Assembly (NCBI GenBank): GCA_040376925.1 | Contig: JBEIPU010000015.1 | Span: 1 to 38,602 of the forward strand | DNA length: 38,602 nt | DNA from: RAM1 sp040376925 | GTDB lineage: Bacteria; Pseudomonadota; Gammaproteobacteria; Burkholderiales; Burkholderiaceae_C | Direction of reading: 5' to 3' | Shown: piece by piece, positions 24,353 to 31,705 of the stretch | Layout: every line of letters starts with the position of its first letter | How positions within the stretch are numbered: position 1 is the stretch's first letter | Position numbers and translations under genes: made by a program | Notes under the pieces: model-generated | The model's database searches: none | Told to the model about the DNA's origin: nothing | Seen by the model: only the letters and a program-made list of their open reading frames with translations

Positions 24353-24367
24353 GTCCGCGTGACGGAC
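24353..24367. promoter_or_regulatory. IclR operator site 3 (upstream of dioxygenase promoter)
   Basis: GTCCGC-GTG-ACGGAC has matching 5-base outer arms. It sits a few bases upstream of the -35 box of the dioxygenase promoter and may also cover the iclR promoter, which I could not place with confidence. Confidence 0.55.
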
Positions 24368-24406
24368 AATAGGCGGGATGAGCAGGCAATCCATGGAGGC
24401 CCAGGA

Positions 24407-25189
24407 ATGATGGCAACCGCAGAAAAAACCGACAACGTCCGCGCCGTAGGCCGCGCGCTGGAAATCCTCATGGCGTTTTCCGAGGACGCGCCCGAACTGT
24501 CCGCGGGCGAGCTGCTCAAGCGGGTGGACCTGTCGCGCCCCACGCTGTACCGGCTGCTGTACACGCTGGAAGAGCATGGCTTTCTGGTGTCCGTGGGCGA
24601 GCCGCAGCGCTTTCGCCTGGGCCCGGCGGTGGCGCGCCTGGCCCATGTGTGGAAGGGCTCGCTGGACCTGAAGGCGCTGGCCGAGCCGGTGCTGCGCCGC
24701 CTGTGGGAGGAAACCCGCGAAACCGTGGCCATGTTCGTGCCCCAGGGCAACATGCGCCTTTGCGTGGCCGAGCTGCCCAGCCCCCAGCCGCTGACCTTCA
24801 AGCGCGGCGTGGGCTATACCGAGCGCATCGTGCGCGGCGCGACGGGCCGCGTGATCCTGGCCTATTCCAACGTGACCAGCGCCGAGCTGCAGACCTACCT
24901 GCAGGGCACGGACCTCAAGCTCAGGGAGCTGGAGGCGGAGCTGGCCGCCACCCGCGCGCGCGGCTATTCCACCAGCCACAGCGAACTGATCCCGGGCGCG
25001 GTGGCCGTGGCCGTGCCGATCTTTGACCAGGCGGGCGCGGTGGCAGGCTCGGTGGGGGTGTATGGCCCTGAGGTGCGCCTGGGGTCGGCCCGCGTGCGCG
25101 AATTTGCGCAGCTGCTGGCCCGTGAAGGCGGCCGGTTGTCCGAAGCCCTGGGTTTCGAGGGCCCCATGCCAGGCGATTTGTCCGCCTGA
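24407..25189 (+). CDS. IclR-family transcriptional regulator
   Basis: This 260-residue regulator has an N-terminal winged helix (about residues 8-70: AVGRALEILMAFSE, then LSRPTLYRLLYTLEEHGFL). The C-terminal IclR effector domain spans about 85-250 (RGATGRVILAYS, GYSTSHSELIPGAVAVAVPIF). ATG 24407 is chosen over an upstream in-frame ATG at 24305 because GGAGG (24395-24399) lies seven bases before it and the upstream part is operator DNA. It is transcribed divergently from the dioxygenase operon and precedes three binding-protein genes. Six repeats of one palindrome around it indicate that it controls both sides and itself. The effector is probably the aromatic acid or an intermediate. Confidence 0.93.
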   Translation: MMATAEKTDNVRAVGRALEILMAFSEDAPELSAGELLKRVDLSRPTLYRLLYTLEEHGFLVSVGEPQRFRLGPAVARLAHVWKGSLDLKALAEPVLRRLWEETRETVAMFVPQGNMRLCVAELPSPQPLTFKRGVGYTERIVRGATGRVILAYSNVTSAELQTYLQGTDLKLRELEAELAATRARGYSTSHSELIPGAVAVAVPIFDQAGAVAGSVGVYGPEVRLGSARVREFAQLLAREGGRLSEALGFEGPMPGDLSA

Positions 25190-25194
25190 CGGAC
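25180..25194. promoter_or_regulatory. IclR operator site 4 (over the iclR stop codon)
   Basis: GTCCGC-CTG-ACGGAC has the same arms as site 3. It overlaps the TGA of the iclR gene and lies 49 bases upstream of core site 5. Confidence 0.55.
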
Positions 25195-25209
25195 TGCTTG
25201 TTCCAAAAT

Positions 25210-25239
25210 TTGACTTGAATCAAAAGATGTCCATAAAAT
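25210..25239 (+). promoter_or_regulatory. Promoter of the three binding-protein genes
   Basis: TTGACT (25210-25215) and TAAAAT (25234-25239) are separated by 18 bases. The 14 bases from the -35 box differ at one position from the corresponding part of the divergent dioxygenase promoter. Confidence 0.7.
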
Positions 25240-25243
25240 GGAC
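25229..25243. promoter_or_regulatory. IclR operator site 5 (over the -10 box)
   Basis: GTCCAT-AAA-ATGGAC is a perfect inverted repeat that contains the TAAAAT -10 box. The -10 begins at the same offset inside the repeat as at site 2. Confidence 0.7.
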
Positions 25244-25248
25244 TCTGT

Positions 25249-25263
25249 ATCCGTTGCATGGAC
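25249..25263. promoter_or_regulatory. IclR operator site 6 (downstream of promoter)
   Basis: ATCCGT-TGC-ATGGAC is an imperfect copy that begins exactly 20 bases after site 5, the same spacing as sites 1 and 2. Confidence 0.55.
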
Positions 25264-25304
25264 ATGCGCGGATTGATTCGGCCCTACAAATTCTGGAGAC
25301 ATCC

Positions 25305-26306
25305 ATGTCCAAGCCTTTCAGCGGCGCGCGCCGCCGGTCCCTTCATACCCTGGCAGCCTGCGCCGCTGCAGCCTGCACTGCACTGGGCGCCACTGGCGCG
25401 TTTGCGCAGGCCTACCCGGACCGTCCGGTCAAGCTCGTCGTGGGCTTCGCGCCGGGTGGAACCAACGACATCCTTGCGCGCTTGATCGGTGCGAAGCTGC
25501 AGGACAAGCTCAAGCAGAACTTCGTCGTGGAGAACAAGCCCGGCGCCAATTCGGCGATCGGCAACGACTTTGTGGCCAAGGCCAAGGCCGATGGCTACAC
25601 GCTGCTGGTGTCGTCCAGCGGCGGCCTGACCACCAACCCGGTGCTCATGAAGAGCCTGCCCTATGACCCCGCCAAGGACTTCGAGCCGATTGCGCTTCTG
25701 GGTTCGTTCCCGCTGGTCGTCACCGTGCCGGCCTCGCTGCCGGTGAAAAACTTTGCCGAGCTGGTGCAGTACGCCAAGACCGCCAAGGACGGCAAGCTGG
25801 ACCATGGCACGCCCACCACCTCGTTCGTGCTGGTGGCTGAAACGCTGACGGCCGCCGCCGGGTTGAAGTTCAACCACATCCTCTACAGGGGCTCGGGCCC
25901 CGTGGTGACCGGCCTGCTGGGCGGCGAAATCCAGGTCGGCGTGCTCGACAGCCCCGCGGTGATCCAGCAGGTCAAGGGCGGCAAGCTCAAGGCGCTGGCG
26001 GTCACCACCGGCAAGCGCTCTGCCGCGCTGCCCGACGTGCCCACCGTGGCTGAATCGGGCTTTGCCGGCTATGACATCCCGATCTGGACAGCGTTGGTGG
26101 CACCCAAGGGCACGCCCGAGCCGGTGCTGGCGCGCCTGCGTAGCGCCGTCGCGGAAATCCTCAAGGACAAGGACACGGTCGACAGGATGCACGCGCTGGG
26201 CCTGGACCCGGGCGACGCCGACTCTGCCGCCCTGGGCAGGCGCATCACCGCCGACATCACGCGCTGGACCGAAGTGGCCCGCACGGCCAACATCAAGCCC
26301 GAATAA
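25305..26306 (+). CDS. Bug/TctC-family periplasmic substrate-binding protein (2 of 4)
   Basis: This 333-residue protein has a long signal peptide (basic N terminus SGARRRS, then an Ala-rich core ending TGAFAQA). The mature protein starts with the Bug pattern YPDRPVKLVVGFAPGGTNDIL, followed by VVENKPGANS and KADGYTLLVSSSGG, the expected carboxylate pocket. ATG 25305 follows TGGAGAC. It is the first of three tandem Bug genes downstream of IclR operators, so it probably captures the aromatic acid degraded by the divergent operon or a related compound. No TctA or TctB membrane gene is nearby. Confidence 0.93.
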   Translation: MSKPFSGARRRSLHTLAACAAAACTALGATGAFAQAYPDRPVKLVVGFAPGGTNDILARLIGAKLQDKLKQNFVVENKPGANSAIGNDFVAKAKADGYTLLVSSSGGLTTNPVLMKSLPYDPAKDFEPIALLGSFPLVVTVPASLPVKNFAELVQYAKTAKDGKLDHGTPTTSFVLVAETLTAAAGLKFNHILYRGSGPVVTGLLGGEIQVGVLDSPAVIQQVKGGKLKALAVTTGKRSAALPDVPTVAESGFAGYDIPIWTALVAPKGTPEPVLARLRSAVAEILKDKDTVDRMHALGLDPGDADSAALGRRITADITRWTEVARTANIKPE

Positions 26307-26328
26307 GCAACGCCCGAAGGACAAAGAG

Positions 26329-27303
26329 ATGAACAAGTCGCTCGCCCGGCTGGGCATTGCCATGGCCGCTGCACTGGCCGTGACCGGCGCGGCCGCCCAG
26401 GCCTTCCCCAGCAAGCCCATCACGCTGATCGTGCCGTTCGCGCCCGGCGCGTCGGCCGACGGCATCGCGCGCATCGTGGGGCGCGAACTCGCGACCGCGC
26501 TGGGCCAGCCCGTGGTGGTGGACAACAAGCCCGGCGCCGGCGGTGCCCTGGGCCTGATGATGGTGGCCAAGGCCCCGGCTGACGGCTACACCATCGGCCT
26601 GGGCGCCACGGGCGCGATTGCGGTCAACCCGCACCTGCCGGATGCGCCGCCGCTCAAGCCGCAGCAGGACCTGATGCCGCTGGGCAAGCTGGCCGACATC
26701 CCTTTGGTGTTCGTGACCTCCACCAGCAGCGGCTACGGCAACCTGCAGGCGTTCATCAAGGCGTCGCGACAGACGCCCGGTGGCGGCCTGTCGTATGCCA
26801 ATGCAGGCCAGTACACGGCACAACACCTGTCGGGCGAACTGCTCGCCCACATGGCCGGCGTGCCGATGGTGGCCGTGCCCTACCGCGGCAGCGGCCCGGC
26901 GGTGACCGACCTGCTGGGCGGCCTGGTGCCCGCGGCCATGGTGGACCTCACCTCGGCCTACCCCCATATCAAGGCCGGCAAGCTGGTGTCGCTGGGCATC
27001 ACCAACGCCACGCGCAGCAAGGTTGCGCCCGAACTGCCGACCATTGCCGAAGAGGGCGTCAAGGGCTATGCCGCGCCGGCCTGGATGGGCCTGTTCCTGC
27101 CTGCCGCAACGCCGCCGGACGTGCGCACGCGGCTGTCGGCTGCGATGCAAAAGGCCATGGCCAGCCCCGCGGTGCAAAGCCAGATCCAGGCGCTGGCGGC
27201 CGAGCCCGCCTACCTGGACGGCCCGGCCTTCGGCCGTTTCATTGCCGTTGAATCAAGGAAGTGGGCCGAGGTGATCGCCCGCATCCCCAAGCCCGCGAAG
27301 TGA
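26329..27303 (+). CDS. Bug/TctC-family periplasmic substrate-binding protein (3 of 4)
   Basis: This 324-residue protein has a signal peptide (LARLGIAMAAALAVTGAAAQA). The Bug core motifs are FPSKPITLIVPFAPGASADGI, VVDNKPGAGGALG, PADGYTIGLG and VPYRGSGPAVTDLLGG. The start follows an AAAGAG Shine-Dalgarno sequence, 22 bases after the previous gene. It is clearly diverged from its two neighbours, so the cluster is not a recent duplication. The ligand is unknown. Confidence 0.93.
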   Translation: MNKSLARLGIAMAAALAVTGAAAQAFPSKPITLIVPFAPGASADGIARIVGRELATALGQPVVVDNKPGAGGALGLMMVAKAPADGYTIGLGATGAIAVNPHLPDAPPLKPQQDLMPLGKLADIPLVFVTSTSSGYGNLQAFIKASRQTPGGGLSYANAGQYTAQHLSGELLAHMAGVPMVAVPYRGSGPAVTDLLGGLVPAAMVDLTSAYPHIKAGKLVSLGITNATRSKVAPELPTIAEEGVKGYAAPAWMGLFLPAATPPDVRTRLSAAMQKAMASPAVQSQIQALAAEPAYLDGPAFGRFIAVESRKWAEVIARIPKPAK

Positions 27304-27312
27304 GGTGACGCC

Positions 27313-28287
27313 ATGCCGTTCAAAGCTCTTGTAGTCGCCGCGGTTGCGGCCGTGGCAGCCGCCGCCGGCACCGGCGCGCTGGCGCAGGAATGGGCGCCGA
27401 CCAAGCCGATCCGGATCATTGTGCCCATCGTCGGCAGCACCAACGATGCGTTGGCCCGCCTGGTGGCGCCCAGGCTGCAGGAGGCCCTGGGCCAGCCGGT
27501 GGTGGTGGAAAACAAGCCCGGCGCGGGCGGCAACATCGGCGCGGAATATGTTGCCCGTGCACCGGCCGACGGCCACACGCTCCTGATCGGCTACAACGGG
27601 CCGCTGGCGATCAATCCGTCGCTGTTTGACAAGATGCCGATCGACCCCCAGAAAGACCTGGCCCCGATCACGCTGGCGGTCAAATCGCCGCAGTACCTGG
27701 TGGCCGGGCCGTCGGCGGACTTCGCAACGGTGAAGGAGTTCGTGGCCAAGGCCAAGGCATCGCCGGGCAAATACTCGTATGCGTCGGTGGCCATGGGCAG
27801 CGCCTCGCACCTCACGATGGAGATGCTCAAGCGCTCGGCGGGCTTTCACGCCACGCACATCCCTTACCGGGGCGCCACGCCGGCCGTGACCGACCTGCTG
27901 GCGGGCAATGTGCATGCGGCCTTCATGGTGCCGGGCAATGTGCTGCAGTTTGCAAAGCAGGGCCGTCTGAAGCTGCTCGCCTCCAGCGGCGAAAAGCGCC
28001 ACCCCGGCACGCCCGACGTGCCCACGCTGATCGAGCTGGGCTACCGCGACATGGAGGCCACCGGCTGGGTGGGCCTGCTGGCCCCCGGCGGAACACCGCG
28101 GCCGATCATCGATCGCTACCACCGCGAAATGATGAAGGTGCTGCAAATGCCGGACATCCGCGCCCGCCTGCATGACATGGAGTTCGACGTGATCGCCAGC
28201 TCGCCGGAACAGTTTGCCGCCTGGATCCGCAGCGAATCGGGCAAGTGGGGCGCGGTGGTCAAGGCGACGGGCGCGAAGGCGGAGTAA
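27313..28287 (+). CDS. Bug/TctC-family periplasmic substrate-binding protein (4 of 4), atypical pocket
   Basis: This 324-residue protein has a signal peptide (VVAAVAAVAAAAGTGALAQ) and Bug core motifs VVENKPGAGGNIGAEYVA, PADGHTLLIGYNG and IPYRGATPAVTDLLAG. The first binding loop reads IIVPIVGSTNDALA instead of the usual PFxPGGxxD, so the carboxylate pocket may be altered. It starts nine bases after the preceding gene and ends the IclR-flanked set. The family call is firm; the ligand is unknown. Confidence 0.92.
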   Translation: MPFKALVVAAVAAVAAAAGTGALAQEWAPTKPIRIIVPIVGSTNDALARLVAPRLQEALGQPVVVENKPGAGGNIGAEYVARAPADGHTLLIGYNGPLAINPSLFDKMPIDPQKDLAPITLAVKSPQYLVAGPSADFATVKEFVAKAKASPGKYSYASVAMGSASHLTMEMLKRSAGFHATHIPYRGATPAVTDLLAGNVHAAFMVPGNVLQFAKQGRLKLLASSGEKRHPGTPDVPTLIELGYRDMEATGWVGLLAPGGTPRPIIDRYHREMMKVLQMPDIRARLHDMEFDVIASSPEQFAAWIRSESGKWGAVVKATGAKAE

Positions 28288-28308
28288 ACCTGCGCGGCGC
28301 GCGGCCCT

Positions 28309-29205
28309 TCAAGCCAGCGCCCGGGCCGCGGCGCCCAGCACGCTGCGCGTCAGCGCATCCAGCGCCGGCACGGGCAGCCGCGCCGACTGCCAGTACAGCG
28401 GCACATCCAGCAACCGGCCCGGCACCAGCTCCACCAGCTGGCCCGCCTCCAGGTGGGGCTGCACCATCGGCAGCGGGTTCATGCCCCAGCCGATGCCGGC
28501 CAGCGACGCCTCCACAAAGGCCTGCGGCGACGGCAGGCGGTGCATGGGCAGGACAAGCGTGCGCCGCGTGACCTGGCGCACCCAGCGTTCCTGCAGCCGG
28601 TCCTTGCGGTTGAACAGCACGGCGGGCGCCAGCGCCAGCGTGCGCGCGGTGACGCCGTTGGCAAACCAGCGCCGCATGAAGCCGGGGCTGGCCGTGGCCG
28701 CGTAGCGCAGGACGCCCAGGCGGTGGCTGCGGCAGCCCTGCACCGCACCGGCCAGCGAGGTCACGGCCGCCAGCACATGGCCGCGACGCAGCCACTCGGC
28801 CGTGTGGTCCTGGTCGTCGATCACCACGTCCAGCAGCGCGCCATGGCCCGCGCAGAAGTCCGCCAGGGCGGCCATGAACCAGGTGCCCAGGCTGTCGGCA
28901 TTGACGGCCACGCGCAGCGTGGGCGCGTGCGCATGGGGGTCGTCCTGCGCCAGCGCGGGCAGGTCGCGGCGCAGCTCGTCTTCCAGCAGCACGGCCAGCT
29001 CATGGTGGCGGCACAGGCGCGCGCCGGCGTCTGTGGGCGTGCAGGGCTGGCCACGCACGATCAGCACCGTGCCCAGGCGCTCTTCCAGCAGCCGGATGCG
29101 CTGCGACACCGCCGACGGCGTGACGTGCAGCGTGCGCGCGGCGCGCTCGAAGCTGCCCTCGCGCGAGACGGCCGCCACCGCGGCCACCAGGGAAGGATCA
29201 AGCAT
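28309..29205 (-). CDS. argP: LysR-family regulator, ArgP/LysG type
   Basis: This 298-residue LysR regulator has an N-terminal helix-turn-helix (about 1-60: LVAAVAAVSREGSFERAARTL, then TPSAVSQRIRLLEERLG) and a C-terminal periplasmic-binding-like effector domain. The pattern and the divergent lysE-family exporter are diagnostic of ArgP/LysG, which activates export of basic amino acids when lysine or arginine accumulates. A T-N11-A box lies in the 75-base intergenic region. The upstream part of the open frame beyond ATG 29205 is antisense to lysE and is excluded. Confidence 0.9.
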   Translation of the reverse strand: MLDPSLVAAVAAVSREGSFERAARTLHVTPSAVSQRIRLLEERLGTVLIVRGQPCTPTDAGARLCRHHELAVLLEDELRRDLPALAQDDPHAHAPTLRVAVNADSLGTWFMAALADFCAGHGALLDVVIDDQDHTAEWLRRGHVLAAVTSLAGAVQGCRSHRLGVLRYAATASPGFMRRWFANGVTARTLALAPAVLFNRKDRLQERWVRQVTRRTLVLPMHRLPSPQAFVEASLAGIGWGMNPLPMVQPHLEAGQLVELVPGRLLDVPLYWQSARLPVPALDALTRSVLGAAARALA

Positions 29206-29216
29206 GAGGTTAAGCG

Positions 29217-29237
29217 TTGCTGTTTGCAGATGAGCAA
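29217..29237. promoter_or_regulatory. LysR-type T-N11-A box between argP and lysE
   Basis: TTGCT-N11-AGCAA is an inverted repeat with the classical T-N11-A spacing. It lies between the divergent regulator and exporter, upstream of the predicted lysE promoter, as expected for activation. Confidence 0.6.
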
Positions 29238-29244
29238 GTTTAAG

Positions 29245-29273
29245 TTCCCTGCGCGGCGCGTGCGCGCCAGAAT
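29245..29273 (+). promoter_or_regulatory. Candidate lysE promoter
   Basis: TTCCCT (29245-29250) and CAGAAT (29268-29273) are 17 bases apart. Both are weak matches, as expected for an activated promoter. The -10 ends seven bases before the lysE ATG, implying a leaderless mRNA. Confidence 0.4.
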
Positions 29274-29280
29274 CTCCCGC

Positions 29281-29934
29281 ATGCCAACACCTGATTTGCA
29301 CGCCGCCTTCGTTCAGGGCCTGCTGCTGAGCGCCTCGCTGATCATCGCCATCGGCGCGCAGAACCTGTTCGTGCTGCGCCAGGGGCTGCGGCGCGAGCAT
29401 GTGGGCGCGGTCGTGGCGCTGTGCGCGGCCCTGGATGCGGCGCTGATTGCCGTGGGCGTGAGCGGCCTGGCCGCGGCGCTGGGCCGCCAGCGCGGCGCGC
29501 TGGACGCCCTGGCGCTGGGCGGTGCGGCCTTTCTGGCGGTGTATGGCGCGCTGGCCTTGCGGCGCGCGCTCGCACCGTCGGCGCTGGTGGCCGCCGCCAC
29601 GGGCAGCAGCCAGGGCGCGCAGGCCGTGCTGGGCCAGGCGCTGGCCATCACGCTGCTGAACCCGCATGTGTATCTGGACACCGTGCTGCTGCTGGGCGCG
29701 GCGGGCGCCCAGCACCCGCCGCAGGCCCAGCCGGCGTTTGTGCTCGGCGGTGCGCTGGCCAGCGGGGTCTGGTTCACGGCGCTGGGCTTTGGTGCACGCT
29801 GGCTGGCGCCGGTGCTGGCGCGGCCGAAGGCCTGGCGCGTGCTGGACGCGCTGGTGGCCGCGGTGATGTGGGTGCTGGCGCTGTCGCTGGCGGCAGCGCC
29901 GCTCAGGCGGGCGGTCGCGTGGGCGCTGTCGTAG
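29281..29934 (+). CDS. lysE: LysE/ArgO-family basic amino acid exporter
   Basis: This 217-residue inner-membrane protein has about six hydrophobic segments. It carries the LysE-family motif GAQNLFVLRQG (25-35) near the first helix and LNPHVYLDT in the fourth. It exports lysine or arginine by proton exchange in characterised relatives. It is divergent from argP with a T-N11-A box between them. There is no Shine-Dalgarno sequence. The 3' end overlaps the convergent lipoprotein gene by 32 bases. Confidence 0.92.
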   Translation: MPTPDLHAAFVQGLLLSASLIIAIGAQNLFVLRQGLRREHVGAVVALCAALDAALIAVGVSGLAAALGRQRGALDALALGGAAFLAVYGALALRRALAPSALVAAATGSSQGAQAVLGQALAITLLNPHVYLDTVLLLGAAGAQHPPQAQPAFVLGGALASGVWFTALGFGARWLAPVLARPKAWRVLDALVAAVMWVLALSLAAAPLRRAVAWALS

Positions 29935-30376
29935 CCGTACAGCCGCGTGCCAGGTGAAAGAGCACCGACCGGGCCAGTGCGCTGTCGATCAGGCGCGGTG
30001 TTTCAAACACGAGTAAGGCGGCCGGGGCGGCGGCGGGCACGCCGGGGGACGCCGGCTGCGCATGGACCTGGTAGACCCCACGCGCCTTGTCCAGGCGGGC
30101 CAGCGGCACCATGCCGGCCAGCGGGACGCCCCAACTCAGGCGCTTGCCATCCTGGCGCGCCGACACCGCCAGCACGCAGTCGGGCGCCAGCTGGAATCGC
30201 CAGCGGGCCTCCTGGTGCTCGGCACCGCCCAGGTCATTGAGCTTGGCCAGCAACTCGGCCGGGGTCATCTGCTCGGCGTTGCGCATCGGCTCATCCTGCG
30301 TGGGGTAGCCGTCCACACAGCCCGACGCGATGGCCAGCACGGGCGCCATCAGCAGGCCCAGGCAGCGCATGGTCAT
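29903..30376 (-). CDS. Predicted lipoprotein, function unknown
   Basis: This 157-residue protein has a signal peptide and a near-consensus lipobox (LAIASGC, with Cys20 as the predicted lipidated residue). The soluble domain contains QLAPDCVLAVSARQDGK and a C-terminal HLARGC. I do not recognise the domain. Its ATG overlaps the TGA of the CNNM gene (ATGA), so it belongs to the TerC-CNNM operon. A role in the envelope connected to metal handling is possible but unproven. Confidence 0.7.
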   Translation of the reverse strand: MTMRCLGLLMAPVLAIASGCVDGYPTQDEPMRNAEQMTPAELLAKLNDLGGAEHQEARWRFQLAPDCVLAVSARQDGKRLSWGVPLAGMVPLARLDKARGVYQVHAQPASPGVPAAAPAALLVFETPRLIDSALARSVLFHLARGCTATTAPTRPPA

Positions 30377-31698
30377 GCCGCGGCAGCGGGGCCGTCCGCC
30401 GCCACGGCATCCTGGGTGCGACTGGCCAGGACCTTGTCGATGGTCTTGCCGTCCATGTCCACGATCTCAAGGCGCCAGTTCTCCCAGGTCACGGTCTCGG
30501 CCACCTTGGGCAGGCGACCTGTCAGCAGCATGATCATGCCGCTGAGCGTGTGGTATCGCCCGCGCTCCTCCTCGGGCACGCTGTCCAGGCCCAGCCGGTC
30601 CTTGAGCTCAGGCACGGGGATGTGGCCGTCCAGCAGCCAGCTGCCGTCGTCGCGCTGTACCGCCCACGAGGTGGTCGGGTCGCGCGGGCGGAACTCGCCG
30701 GTGATGGCCTCGATGAGGTCCTGCAGCGTCACGATGCCCTGCACCTCGCCGTATTCATCGATCACGAACGCCATGTGGACGTCCGACAGGCGGAAGTTGT
30801 CCAGGAGCTCCATGCCGGTCAGCGTTTCGGGCACGTACAGCGCCGGTTGCAGCGGCTGGTCCGCCAGCTCGCGCGGGCCGTCGCCTTCGCGGAGCATGCG
30901 CGACAGCCATTGACGGGCATTGACCACGCCATGAACGTTGTCCAGGCTGCCCTTGATGACGGGAAACCGCGCGTGGTCGCTGCTTTCAATGCGTGCCAGG
31001 TTGACCACCAGCGGGGCGTCGATGTCCAGCACCACCACGTCGGCGCGCGGCACCATCAGCGAGCCGATCTGGCGGTCGTCCAGGCGGAACACGTTGCGCA
31101 CCATGGTGTGCTCATGCGACTCGATCACGCCGGCCGTCGTGCCTTCGGCCAGCATGGCGTGGATTTCCTCCTCGGTCACGGCCGAGCCGCCGCCTTCCTT
31201 GACGCCCAGCAGGCGCAGCAGCGCCTTGGTGGAGATGGACAGCAGCCGCACGAACGGCTTGGTCGCAATGGCCAGCCAGTCGATGGGCCGGGCCACCAGG
31301 CGGGCCAGCGTCTCGGGGTGGGTCTGGCCCAGCCGTTTGGGCACCAGCTCGCCCACCACGATGGAGAAGTACGTGATCACCACCACCACCAGGCCCGTGG
31401 CGCCGTAGGCGCTGTAGGGGTGGGGCACGCCCAGCGACGCCAGCCACAGCCCCAGCGGCGCGGCCAGCGCCGCCTCGCCCACGATGCCGTTGAGCACACC
31501 GATGGAGGTGATGCCGATCTGGATGGTGGACAGAAACCGCGTGGGGTCTTCGCCCAGCTTGATGGCGGCGGCGGCGGCACTGTCGCCCTCGTCCACCAGC
31601 TTCTGCAGGCGGACCTTGCGGGCGGTGACCAGCGCGATCTCTGACATGGCGAACAGGCCATTGAGCAGGATCAGCGCAAACAGGATGGTGATCTCCAT
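30373..31698 (-). CDS. CNNM/CorC-family (hemolysin C-like) transporter
   Basis: This 441-residue protein has an N-terminal CNNM transmembrane domain (about 1-150, starting EITILFALILLNGLFAMSEIALV). A paired CBS domain follows (about 215-335: SLMVPRADVVVLD and VIDEYGEVQGIVTLQDLIEAITG), then a CorC/HlyC C-terminal domain (about 350-430). Characterised members transport Mg2+ or related divalent ions. ATG 31698 is preferred. It lies eight bases after terC, indicating a shared transcript. Confidence 0.92.
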   Translation of the reverse strand: MEITILFALILLNGLFAMSEIALVTARKVRLQKLVDEGDSAAAAAIKLGEDPTRFLSTIQIGITSIGVLNGIVGEAALAAPLGLWLASLGVPHPYSAYGATGLVVVVITYFSIVVGELVPKRLGQTHPETLARLVARPIDWLAIATKPFVRLLSISTKALLRLLGVKEGGGSAVTEEEIHAMLAEGTTAGVIESHEHTMVRNVFRLDDRQIGSLMVPRADVVVLDIDAPLVVNLARIESSDHARFPVIKGSLDNVHGVVNARQWLSRMLREGDGPRELADQPLQPALYVPETLTGMELLDNFRLSDVHMAFVIDEYGEVQGIVTLQDLIEAITGEFRPRDPTTSWAVQRDDGSWLLDGHIPVPELKDRLGLDSVPEEERGRYHTLSGMIMLLTGRLPKVAETVTWENWRLEIVDMDGKTIDKVLASRTQDAVAADGPAAAA

Positions 31699-31705
31699 GG
31701 CGGCT

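Noticed and set aside
25295..25312. GACATCCATGTCC near the first tandem Bug start, resembling an operator
   Set aside because: The half-sites are in the opposite order to the GTCC...GGAC repeat and overlap the Shine-Dalgarno sequence and start codon, so I do not count it as a seventh IclR site.
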